Assembly: GCA_008711295.1 (NCBI GenBank)
Contig: VUYV01000610.1
Location: 186,001-250,000, forward strand
Length of the DNA stretch: 64,000 bases
From: Anarhynchus alexandrinus
Taxonomy: Eukaryota > Chordata > Aves > Charadriiformes > Charadriidae
Direction: 5' to 3'
A program made the translations under genes and the position numbers. This document shows positions 52,788 to 63,201 of the stretch, one piece after another (the stretch's first letter is position 1; every line of letters starts with the position of its first letter). Below the pieces are notes generated by a model that saw nothing but the letters and a program-made list of their open reading frames with translations, had not been told where the DNA came from and did no database searches.

Positions 52788-53662
52788 AAAGGAAAAAACC
52801 TAAATGCATACCTCAAAGAAGAATCTGAAGGATCTGTGTCAGGTTATGTTCTCACGAGAGCCCTGAAGCATGCCTATCAATCTGTGTCTCTGCCAGGCAG
52901 TAATCAGCTATAAAATACATTACATAGGGAAGATTTTCCTCACACTAAGCTATTCTTAAACACTCATGCAGAAAACTTACAAAAAGACTAACACAGCGTT
53001 CTTCAACAAATGTTCTGAGATAGACAGTGATTTCATTATTCATCTATGCGGCTTTTACTTTGTACTGAGATGGACTAGAAAACCTTACACAGACACACAA
53101 TTAATAGGTGATTATCCTAAAGTTCTTGCTTAATGCCTTTCAGATTTGTCATTTCACTGTGATTGCGGGAATTTGTTTAAGTCTTGGTTAACAAGACCAA
53201 TTTCAACATATATTTCGTATTCAGAGAAACAAACTATAACTAATTTCAGGCATAAGGGTTCAGTTGTATTGCAAGGTAGACGTACCTGAACATATCTGGC
53301 TATTCCAGGCTTTTTTCTGTCCTTTTTCCATAGTGCTAGTAATAAGTGGATACGGGCTTTGTGGGAAGGGAAAAAAAATACAGAAAGAAAACCTTTCATA
53401 GCTGCATAGTCACCACATGAAGCAGTTACTTGCGCCGTGGGCTACACGCCATGAATCAAATTCACTTGAAGTCGGTGGGAGTTTTTCAGCTACTGCCAGA
53501 CAGCGTTGGCATGGGCCCAAAAGCACACAGTTGTGGTATTTAAAAATACTTTGAACAAGCACAGTATTATGGCAAGAGCTTTTCTAGGCTCATACTGACC
53601 AACTCAAGCTTTAATAAGGGAGTCGGGTATCTCCCCCATCCAAATACACGTGCTCAGGAAAA

Positions 53663-53676
53663 AGAGAGAGAGAGAG
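53663..53676. repeat. Short (GA)n repeat
   Basis: Seven AG units directly after an A run. Confidence 0.8.
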
Positions 53677-53899
53677 GGACACACAGCACAAAAATGGGAA
53701 AGTGGGAAAGTATTCGGGTCACTTTGTAGTATATCATGGAGAACTCCAATCAACGTCAACACTTACTTGTTACTCTCCCACCTATTTTTATGATTAGATA
53801 AAAATGATACCAATATTTTTATGTAATGTTGAAACATAAGTTAAGGAGTTCTTGACCATTTAAATATAAATAGGTTAAAACAAAGGGAAAGACTTCAAA

Positions 53900-54370
53900 T
53901 AGGGTGGTTGGGTTTTTTTTAAAGTATGAGAATAACGTTGACAATACATATTGTTTTGGTTGCTGTTAAGTAATATTTATATTAAGGACTTTTTTAGCTT
54001 CCCATAGAAACTGACAGGGAGCATAGACAGGACAAGCTGGCCAAAGAAATATTCCGTACCATAGACATCATGCTCAGTATTATAAATGGGGATTGGCCAG
54101 GGGGCAGGGATCTGCAATCGCTGCTTGGGATGGGATGGGCAATCAATCATTGGGTGGTGAGAGCAATCGCATTACATCAGTTTATTTTGTATATTCTTTT
54201 ACTTCTAGCATCATTATTATTATGTTTCTCTTCTGTTACTGTTCTATTAAACTGTCTTTATCTCAACCCACAAGGTGATTTTTTTTCTCCCTCTTCTCCC
54301 TACTCTACTTGCAGGGTGGGGGGAGTGAGTGAACAGCTGCATGGTGCAGGCCAGGATTAAAGCACAACTA
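53900..54370 (+). mobile_element. Solo ERVL-type LTR, decayed, same family group as the 14-kb copy
   Basis: The order of landmarks fits the common bird ERVL LTR: 'aagtatgagaataacgttga', 'ttttttagcttcccatag', 'gacaagctggccaaagaaat' with 'attccgtaccat', 'gggtggtgagagcaatcgca', 'tactgttctattaaactgtc' and 'ctcaacccacaag'. It ends with a G-rich segment, 'tggtgcaggccaggattaaa', and a final 'gcacaacta'. ATTAAA at 54246-54251 is the expected polyadenylation signal. The 5' terminus is eroded, so the left edge is approximate, and no clear target duplication was found. It shares the 'ctgttctRttaaactgYc' block with the LTR at 14082-14422 in the opposite orientation. Small frames inside (54070-54360 and others) are not genes. 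Confidence 0.85.
54246..54251 (+). terminator. ATTAAA polyadenylation signal of the LTR
   Basis: ATTAAA lies where this LTR family usually carries its polyadenylation signal, ahead of the G-rich 3' portion. Confidence 0.4.
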
Positions 54371-56872
54371 CATGTCTTTAGGCAAATAAGAGAATCTAGG
54401 GCATTACATTCTTTTTTCCAAATATTGTGCTCTTGGAAATTTGTTAATGTATTCCTCAACTTTATTTCTCTCACCCTACTCTTCCTCTGAAGGTTTTTCT
54501 TAAACACTACAAAATCACATTGACAGTAATGTTTCTTGTAATGTATACTCACACAGAACAAAAGTGGTCCAAGTTTTCTGGGTATGGATTACGAGTACAT
54601 TCAAAATGGCTAGAGGAAGTGGTCTCTATAAACAAAAGGAAAAATTCTCATTCAGATAAGTGTCTCTGCTCATCATGATAACATAAAAAATAGCTACAAT
54701 ATCAGCACTGAAGACAAGATCCTTAGAAATAGGTGAACTACATTTTGATAGACTGATTTCTTTTATGGTAAGTAGCCAAGATTTCAAAATGGTACAAGAT
54801 CAAGCTGATTTTTCACTTGCCAGTTTTGGTTGCAGAACAACAGCATCTTGAAAGTTTTATGTGGTTTCTTTTGTTCTTCTCTCAAGACTAGCTATTGCGA
54901 CTAAACCGAAATCTGGTTTGAGAGAAAATCTGAATTATTTTTAAAATATAATTAATTCATACTTGTTGTCTCTGTTGGATTTTTTGTTCATTTCTGAGAA
55001 TTTGCAGAATTTGCATAGTTGCAGCAGACAGTGATCAATAGGTACAATAATTATTAGTACTGTAGTTTTTGCTACCAGATCATATCTCGTTCTATACAAA
55101 GACCATGAAATTTTGGTGTAGAAGTATGCCAAATTTTTTGGTATCCCCACAGAAACAATTCAGTTTTATTATAAAAGAATTAATTCAAGTCTGGGATGCA
55201 TTAAGTGATTATTTGATTCATCACTCTACGGTTCTTTGTGCTATCAGTTCCATTGTGAAGATGGCTGTGTGTAGGAAGGTAATTCTAGGAGGAGGTAGCA
55301 TTTTAGTTATAAAACTCATAAGGACTACAGCTTGTGAAAACGCCTGCCATTTACCACATCCATTGACATGTTGAAGAGAATACCTGAAAAATATGAGCTT
55401 AACAATGTTTCAATATAGGTTGCTAGCTCGTTCACACCCCATCATGTTCAATACAGTAGTTTTAGAAGTTCAGGGTGCCAGAAGCAGGTAATCACACTCC
55501 ATGTTGAACCTATGCACCCTTGTTTATTGGCTTACAAACAAAAGCCTATTATTAAATGCAAAGCTAGTATCAGTGCCAAAAGTGAAAGTGAACAATCTGC
55601 AACTGAGAAGACAAAGAATTCTGAAAGTTAGAGTTACTATGGCAATGATGACATGGGCAACCCTCTACAAAAATGATTAACTTCTCTATTTCTTTATGGT
55701 GGGATATACAGGTTGTGAGAACACTAGTGGAATAAACATGGACAAACACCCACAGCCTATCTGATCAAGTATGCTTTGATATCATACACAAGTCTGTCAA
55801 GCCTAGGGTTTTGAGCATGTTTAGAAAAGCAGCGAGTAAGAAGTACACTGTTAAGTACAAGTTCTGCGCATTAACCTCTCATGGAGTATAAATCAGTTTA
55901 TACACACACATGCCATCCAGCATAGTACATTTAGTTACCATGCAATCTGTACACTGTTTTTACTTGCAATTTTAAGAGATGCTCTCTCAATCAGATACAG
56001 AATTTACTCTGCTCTTTTAATCTCATTTAGTTCAGTCCTCAGGAGGATTTTTTCCTGGAAATCAGCACTGAGAAAGTATTTGAGAGGAATTTACCTGCAT
56101 GTAATTAGTTACTTCCTGTATCTGAGATATGTTGCAGTGTAAACCAAGAATAAAAAACTCATTACCAGGTATTTTAATGAAGACCTTGCATCATTGATTT
56201 ACCTCCAGCAAGAAAACTGTATCTATGGTCCCAGAGTTCTCCTAATGTTCCTAGAGAAAATTCAGTATGCATAGTGTAAGACAGGTATCGAAATATTTAG
56301 GAAGTGTGATAAAAAGCATCTGAATGCCAAAAAAGCTTACAACTGTAATTTGGAGGCACACTATGTGTGTATTGTTCCCCGTACACCTCAGCTTAAATCT
56401 TGCCTTAGAAGTTTCGGTATGCACGTCATCAAGACTGCTCCAGAATTATATTTTTAAAGCATCTTCCATTCAAATTGCCCAGTCCTTCCCAAAGATCTCC
56501 CTTTTATGTGAGATCTTAAAGCCTATTCAGCTAGCATGTGTTGTGTTCCAGGGTAGCCTAATTCCACGCAAGTTTGGGTATACTTTGACCTTGAAACATA
56601 TGAAGCAGCATCACAGCCCATATTAGAAGGTCTTGATACCATCACAGATGTGCTGCTAATCCACACAAGCTTTTCCCATTTTAACTGACACATTGTCAGT
56701 GACAACCCATTATGATGTACATCCAAATCTTCATATTGTGACATCCTTTTTCCCAAGACACCTTTGTTCCCATAGCCAATGCATTTGCACTTAAACAGTT
56801 CAAACAGCAGGACCTTGTCTCCCCATAGAATCTCAGCTGTGCAGTATTTTATCATAATTCTTTAATATGACA
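54371..56872. other. Unique AT-rich spacer
   Basis: No gene or repeat recognised. The largest frames (about 100-110 codons at 55069-55374, 56324-56626 and 56523-56855) overlap each other on both strands or lack any recognisable domain. Confidence 0.55.
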
Positions 56873-58890
56873 GGAACGAGGCACTGCTGGACTTGCTACT
56901 CACAAACCAAGAAAACTTGCTTTGTAATATCTCAGTTAGTGATAGCCTTGGCTACAGTGATCACAATATTGTGGAGTCTGGGACTCTACTGAGCATGCTG
57001 AAGGTCAGTATTAAGACAAAGGTTTTAGATTCTAGAAAAGCAAACTTCAGCTTGCTCAGAGCTCAACTGGGAGGGATTCTGTGGGAAGCTTCCACCGAGG
57101 ATAAAGGAGCTAGTGAGTACTGGGAGTTTTACAAGAATGCTCTCCTGGAAGCACAAAACCAGTTCATCCCCTTTAAAGGTAAGGGAAGTAAGTGGAGCAA
57201 GAGACCCCCTTGGCTTAACTGCGAGCTTCTGAGTCTGCTCAAAACCAAGAGAAGTGCACCAGAGACGGAAAAGCAGATGAATACCCATTGAGAACTACAA
57301 GGGCATTGCCAGAGTGTGCAGAGATGCTGTTAGAAAAGCAAAAGTTCAGCTCAAATTGAAATTAGCCAGAGATGTCAAAAACTACAAGAAAGTGTTCCTC
57401 AGATACATAAACAACAAGCAGAAACAGAAGGAAAATATTGGCTCACTGTTAAAGAGTAGAGGTGAATTAGTCACCAACAATGCTGAAAAGGCAGAAGTTC
57501 TCAACACTTTCTTCACCTCTGTCTTTATCAGCACTGTTGGGCCCCAGGCTTGGGAACAAAAACCCACGTTGATGCAAAGAGCACCAGTGAAGGAAGAGTT
57601 GGTATGCAAACTATTACAGGAGCTTGACCCCTACAAATCGATGGGCCCTGGCAATATCCACCCGATGGTGTTCAGAGAGCTGGCTGACATCCTTGTGAGG
57701 CTTCTCTCCATAACCTTTGAGAAGTCCCAGAAGACTGGAAGAAGGTTAATGTCACCCCTGTCTACAAGAAGGCCTTAAAGGAGAATCTAGGAAATTACAG
57801 GCCCATCAGTCTTACTTCAGTCTCTGGGAAAGTTATGGAACAAATCCTCCTGGGAGCTATCACAAGTCAAATGAAGCATGTGGTTGGGAAAAGCCAGCAT
57901 GGATTCACCAAGAGCAAATTGTGCTTGACAAACCTGATCGCCTTCTATGACTAAGTAACCTGCTCAGTTGATAAGGGGCAAGTGGTGGACATCGTCTACC
58001 TGGATTTCTCCAAGGCTTTCAAGCGTCCTCCTAGCAAAACCGACATGTTACAATCTAGACAAGTGGTCTGCACAGTGGGTAGGGAGCTGGCTGACAAGTC
58101 ACACCCAGAGCATGGTGGTAAATAGCTCCTTTTCAAACTGGTAACCTGTCACAAGTGGGGTCCCCAAGGGATTGATACTGGGCCCAATGCTGTTTAATAT
58201 CTTCATAAGTGATCTGGATGATGGGATTGAGCGTACCCTGATGAAGTTTGCCAATGATACCAAACTGAGTGGGGAAGTGGACACTTTGGAAGAGAGAGCC
58301 ACCCTGCAGGAAGACCTGGATAGGCTGGAAGAGTGGGCTAACAAGAACCTTATGAAGTGCAACAAGGACAAGTGCGTCTTGCACCTGGGAAAACATAATC
58401 CAGTAGTGCAGCACAGGCTGGGATCTAGCTGGCTGGGGAGCCGCTCTGTGGAAAGGGACCTGATGGTCCTGGTGGACAATAAGATCAATACGAGTGAACA
58501 GTGTACTGCTGCAGCAAAGAAAGCCAACAGGATGGTGGGTTGCACCTACAAGGGCATCACCAACAAGGATAAAAGAGTCATTATCCTACTCTACCGAGCA
58601 CTTCTCAGGCCACATCTGGAATATGTGTTCAGTTTTGGTCCCAGCTATACAAAAGAGATGTGGACAGGCTGGAGAAGGCCCAGAGAAGGCTCACCAAGGT
58701 GATCAAAGGACTGAGAAGCCTGCCATATGAGGAAAGGCTGAGAGAAGTGGGTTTGTTCAGCCTTGAGAAAAGAAGGCTTAGCGGACAGCTTATCACCATG
58801 TTCCAGTATTTAAAGATTGGCTACAGAGAAGATGGAGACTCCCTTTTTACAAGGGGTCACATGGGAAAGATGAGGTGTAATGGGTAAAAG
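56873..58890 (+). pseudogene. Broken CR1 ORF2 (endonuclease end, RT, C-terminus)
   Basis: Frame pieces in order. 56893-57291 holds the last endonuclease block, with 'SDH' in 'GYSDHNIVE', then the linker. 57314-57778 covers the region before and into RT ('NAEKAEVLNTFFTSVF', 'LDPYKSMGPGNIHP'). The next piece carries '[10 protein letters not shown]' and 'QHGFTKSK', and reaches motif A 'YLDFSKAF' near 58000-58020. 58172-58702 holds motif C and the thumb region, and 58660-58887 the C-terminus. A frame change near 57770, a stop at about 57952 and a deletion just after motif A inactivate it. Motif C reads FAND instead of FADD (58247-58258), losing a catalytic metal ligand. Methionines at these frame starts are internal. 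Confidence 0.93.
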
Positions 58891-59117
58891 TTACTCCACA
58901 GGAGATTCCAACTGGACACAAGAGGAAAATTTTTCACAATGAGAACAATCAGCCATTGGAATAATCTCAAGGAAGTGGTGGATTCCCCAACACTGGACGC
59001 TTTTAAGATTCAGCTGGACAGGGTGCTGGCCCATCTTGTCTAAACCGTGGTTTTGCCAAGGTCGGACCAGATGATCCTTGAGGTCCCTTCCAACCTGGTA
59101 TTCTATGATTCTATGAC
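56873..59117 (+). mobile_element. CR1 LINE, about 2.2 kb, 5'-truncated
   Basis: The copy begins inside the endonuclease C-terminus (about 56873), covers the linker, the whole reverse-transcriptase region and the ORF2 C-terminus. It ends in a well-formed CR1 3' UTR with 'gatgatccttgaggtccctt' and two ATTCTATG units at 59100-59115. Stops and frame changes occur throughout, so it is not mobile. It lies tail to tail with the CR1 that starts at 61153 on the other strand. Confidence 0.96.
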
Positions 59118-61152
59118 ACTACTGAGAAGTTGTGTAATCCAGCAGTAAGATGAGTCATGAAACATCATACCTGAGACTGTTACACCTCTCCAAAATTTTG
59201 TTTCTGCAGGCTTAAACTAAGTCTACCGTACTGAAGCTTGACCTCTTTGTATCAGCTAAGGACCTGTCTCTTATCCAAAGTTTTCCCTCTCCTTCCCAGA
59301 TGTTTCATCTGAAATCAGATGATGATTGCAAGAACAACATTGGCTTGTCAGCAAATGAGCAATAGCCCAGCACTGTAACTCCTGCCAGTAACGGTGAGAA
59401 AAGGAACTTTTTCCTGCAAACACAGTAGGTTTTCTTGCATTTTAGTAAGTCCTAAGATCTATAGGCAGCTGACCTTCAGTGTCTGTGAAACTTGTCCATG
59501 TATGGATGGAAGAACTACATCTACCTTCATGGCGGTGTTGGGTGTGAGAGAGGCACGCAAGTTTAAGACCAAATTAACCACCCATGCTTCACTGCTTGCT
59601 TGTAATGACTCTTGCAGTCTGTTCTGGAGTAGACCTCGTGACATTTTCGAATGTGGGGAGTAAAAATATCAAAACTTTTTTACAAGTGCAATGTGTTTGA
59701 GAGTATCCTCAGGACCACATGCATATTATCTCCACAGAACCCATCTGTCGCATACAGGCAGATAAACAATTCTTTCTCAAAAGGCCACAAAGCATCCTGA
59801 CACAAAAGCATATGGGATTTGTGGACAGCTTGGACTCAGGCAGTTTATACAGCATATAGAGAGAGCTTTGGATGGCCAGTGCTTTAAAATTGTTCTCAGA
59901 ATCAGGCTATACCATGAGCATTGTGAATCCAATCTGCTTCGAAAGCACCACTTCAGGCAAGAAAAATAAATGATATACTTGTTTTTAAATGTATTTCTTG
60001 CATAGAAAATTCTATTCACCTGCCTCTAAAGGATTACAGTCTGCAAGGCAAAGTTTACAAAAACAATCCTTAAAAACACCTCATGGTTTATGGTTTAGCT
60101 TGAGAGAATAGACACAACAAATAAAAAGCAAGGAAGCAGAAAAGCATGTCATTCTTGATGTAGCAAGTTGTTTTATGAAATGCAAATAAACATTTTCAAA
60201 GCATTTTATTGTCTGAAGTATTTTTTATACTTCTACCACTCCTTGAAATGTTAGAGATTAAGCATTAGATATACAGATCACATGGAGAGGCTGCCTTACT
60301 CTTCTAACAATGTCAGACACTGAAACAATTTTTACCTTTACTATGTTAATATTCTTCAGCAATCAGAGCATGGATATAATCCCACCTTCCTTTACAACCC
60401 TCCTCTCTTCCTGTGCTTAACTGGCTGCATGTATTTTGGAAGGAGAATGTAATACCAATAATCATCTCAAAGAAAACCTGCTACAGTCACTTCCAGGTGG
60501 TGGAGACGTGGTTTGAGGTATGATGCACAGTTTCAAAAGCAATATTGCATTTTAAAACAAGACCTTTTTGAGAGGCCTGTAGACTTACTCACGTTTTGAG
60601 TTGCCCTGCAATGTCATTTAGCTTCTCAGTACCTTTTCAAGTTCTTGTAGAAGTAGAAAGATGATCAAAGGTACAGGACGGCATCAGCATGATGAGTGTA
60701 AAATAGACTAGCACTTTTCAGCCTGGAAAAAAGATGAGTGAAGAGGTACATGACAGATGCCATCAGTGGCACATAAAAGATAAAAAGATAACAAGTCATT
60801 CATTGTCTCTTTCAACAGAATGAAATATAAAACAGGCAGATCCAAAATAAGAACGCATTTTCAAAGTGTATAGTTAAAACAGTACTCCTTGCCACAGGCA
60901 GTTGTGCATCAAACTTTTAGAAGTATTCAAAAGGCAACTGAAGAAGTGGAAGTCATTTATAAAATAAATTCACCATGGGCTATTAAATAAAACCACTTCT
61001 GCTGGTTAATGGGACTCTGAACAGAAATTTCCTCCAGCTGGGAGAAAACAGTCTAGAAAAGAATCACAGCTTATTTCCCCCACTCCTATACTTTTACCCA
61101 CTTATCAAAAACTGGTAATGGTGAGTGACAGAATACAAGGCTAGGTACACAC
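59118..61152. other. Unique spacer between two convergent CR1 copies
   Basis: About 2 kb with no gene or repeat recognised. If the region is transcribed, this would be the loop between two inverted CR1 arms. An octamer-like ATGCAAAT lies at 60180-60187 but is a single short match. Confidence 0.5.
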
Positions 61153-61510
61153 TTCATAGAATCATAGAATTGTTGAGGTTGGAAGGGACCTTTAAGATCA
61201 TCAAGTCCAACCATTAACCTAACCTGACAAAACCACTTCTAAACCATGTCCCCAAGTACCACATCTACCCTTTTTTTAAACACCTCCAGAGATGGCGAAT
61301 CTACCACCTCCCTGGGCAGCCCATTCCAATGTTTAATAACCCTTTCAGTGAAAATTTTTTTTCCTAATATCCAATCTAAACCTCACCCAGCATAACTTGA
61401 ACCCGTTTCCTCTCATCCTATCACTTGTCACTAGGGAGAAGAGGTCACCCCCCACCCCACCTCTGTACAACCTCCTTTCAGGTAGTTGTAGAGAGTGATA
61501 AGGTCTCCCC

Positions 61511-62930
61511 TCAGCCTCCTTTCTCCAGGCTAAACAATCCCAGTTCCCGCAGCTGCTCCTCATAAGTCTTGTTCTCCAGACCCTTCACTAGCTTTGCTGC
61601 CCTTCCCTGTACACCCTCCAACACCTCAATGTCCCTCTTGTAGTGAGGGGCCCAAAACTGAATACAGGACTCGAGGTGGGGTCTCACCAGTGCCGAGTAC
61701 AGGAGGATGATCACTTCCCTAGTCCTGCTCACCACACTATTCCTGATACAAGCCATGATGCCATTGGCCTTCTTGGCCACCTGAGCACACTGCTGGTTCA
61801 TATTCAGCCGGCTGTCGACCAACACTCCCAGGTCCTTTTCTGCCTGGCAGCTTTCAAGCCACTCTGCCCCATGCCNGGTCCTTTTCTGCCGGGCAGCTTT
61901 CGAGCCACTCTGCCCCATGCCTGTAGCGCTGCATGGGGTTTTTGTGACCCAGGTGCAGGACCCAGCACTTGGCCTTGTTGAACCTCATACAGTTGGTCTC
62001 GGCCCATCCGTCCAGCCTGTCCAGATACCTCTGTAGAGTCCTCCTACCCTCAAGCAGATCAACACGCCCACCTAGCTTAGTGTCATCTGCGAACTTATTG
62101 AGGGTACATTCAATCCCCTTGTCCAGGTCATTGATAAAGATATTAAAGAGAACCAGACCCAGCACCGAGCTCTGGGGAACACCGCATGTGACCAGGCACC
62201 AACTGGATTTAACTTCACTCACCACCACTCTCTGGGCACGGCCATCCAGCCAGTTTTTTACCCAGCGAAGCGAACATCTGTCCAGGCCACGAGCAGCCAG
62301 TTTCTCCAGGAGAACGCTGCAGGAAACAGTGTCAAAAGCTTTGCTAAAATCCAGGTAGATAACATCCACAGCTTTTCCCTCATCCACTAAGTGGGTCACT
62401 TTATCATAGAAGGAGATCAGGTTTGTCAGGCATGACCTGCCTTTCACAAACCCATGCTGACTGGGCCTGATCACCCTGTTCTCCTGCATGTGCTGTGTAA
62501 TGGCACTGAGGATGATCTGTTCCATGACTTTCTTAGGCACTGAGGTCAGACTGACTGGCCTATAGTTTCCTGGATCCTCCTTCCGGCCCTTCTTGTGGAT
62601 GGGTGTCACATTTGCCAACCTCCAGTCAGCTGGGACCTCTCTGGTTAGCCAGGACTGCTCATAGATGATGCAAAGTGGCCTGCTGAGCACCTCTGCCAGC
62701 TCCCTCAGTACCCTGGGGTTGATTCCATCCGGCCCCATAGATTTGTGTACATCCAGGTGCTGAAGCAGGTCCCTCACCATTTCCCCTTGGATTATAGGGG
62801 CTTCATTCTGCTCCCCATCCCTGTCTTCTAGCTCAGGGGTCTGGGTACTCGGGGAACAACTGGTCTTACTGCTGAAGACTGAGACAAAGACAGCATTAAG
62901 TACCTCAGCCTTTTCCTCATCCTTGGTCAC
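61511..62930 (-). pseudogene. CR1 ORF2 reverse transcriptase and C-terminal region
   Basis: A frame of 358 codons (62930 down to 61854) covers nearly the whole reverse transcriptase. Landmarks are '[16 protein letters not shown]', '[13 protein letters not shown]', '[10 protein letters not shown]', 'QHGFVKGRS', motif A '[11 protein letters not shown]' (about 62329-62360), motif B 'GVPQSSVLG' (about 62158-62185; usual form GVPQGSVLG) and motif C 'FADDTK' (about 62080-62097) with both Asp kept. The C-terminus continues in a second frame (61918 down to 61511: '[19 protein letters not shown]', '[11 protein letters not shown]', '[11 protein letters not shown]'). The switch falls exactly at the 45-base duplication plus N, whose 46 extra bases shift the frame. 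The motif B Gly-to-Ser change could itself weaken activity. Confidence 0.93.
61831..61921. repeat. 45-base near-perfect duplication separated by an N
   Basis: 61831-61875 and 61877-61921 both begin 'ggtccttttctgcc' and end 'ctgccccatgcc'. They differ at two of 45 positions (T/G in CTGG versus CGGG, and A/G in CAAG versus CGAG). The single N at 61876 lies exactly between them. This is the pattern left when two overlapping contig ends or alleles are placed side by side. Confidence 0.9.
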
Positions 62931-63201
62931 TATGTTACCAGCCCCGTCTACTAGAGGACAAAGATTATCCTTAGTCCTCTTTTTATTGCTAATATACCGA
63001 AACTTTTTTTGTTGTCCTTGACAACAGAAGCCAGGTTTAGTTCTAGCTGGGCTTTGGCCTACATAGCCTTACTACCTCTTTGTAGTCCTCATGAGTGGCC
63101 TGCCCTTCCTTCCAAAGGCCATAAATCCTCTTTTTCTCCCTAAGTTGCAACCCCAGCTCCCTGTTCAGCCAGGCCAGTCTTCTTCCCCGATGGCTTGTTT
63201 T

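Larger units (their letters stand above)
49077..53899. other. Unique AT-rich spacer with simple repeats
   Basis: No gene recognised. It holds a CATC tetranucleotide repeat (51344-51364), T-rich runs near 50211-50221 and 52604-52614, a G8 run (52742-52749), a TTTG repeat (52764-52787) and a short GA repeat (53663-53676). Open frames are all under about 85 codons. Confidence 0.55.

Noticed and set aside
54070..54360. 96-codon plus strand frame and neighbours
   Set aside because: Inside the solo LTR at 53900-54370.
58099..58545. 148-codon minus strand frame
   Set aside because: Antisense shadow of the plus strand CR1 RT region.
60180..60187. Octamer-like ATGCAAAT
   Set aside because: An 8-base match is expected by chance about once per strand in a 64-kb window, and no promoter is near.
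61969..62358. 129-codon plus strand Ser/Leu-rich frame
   Set aside because: Antisense shadow of the CR1 reverse-transcriptase frame on the minus strand.
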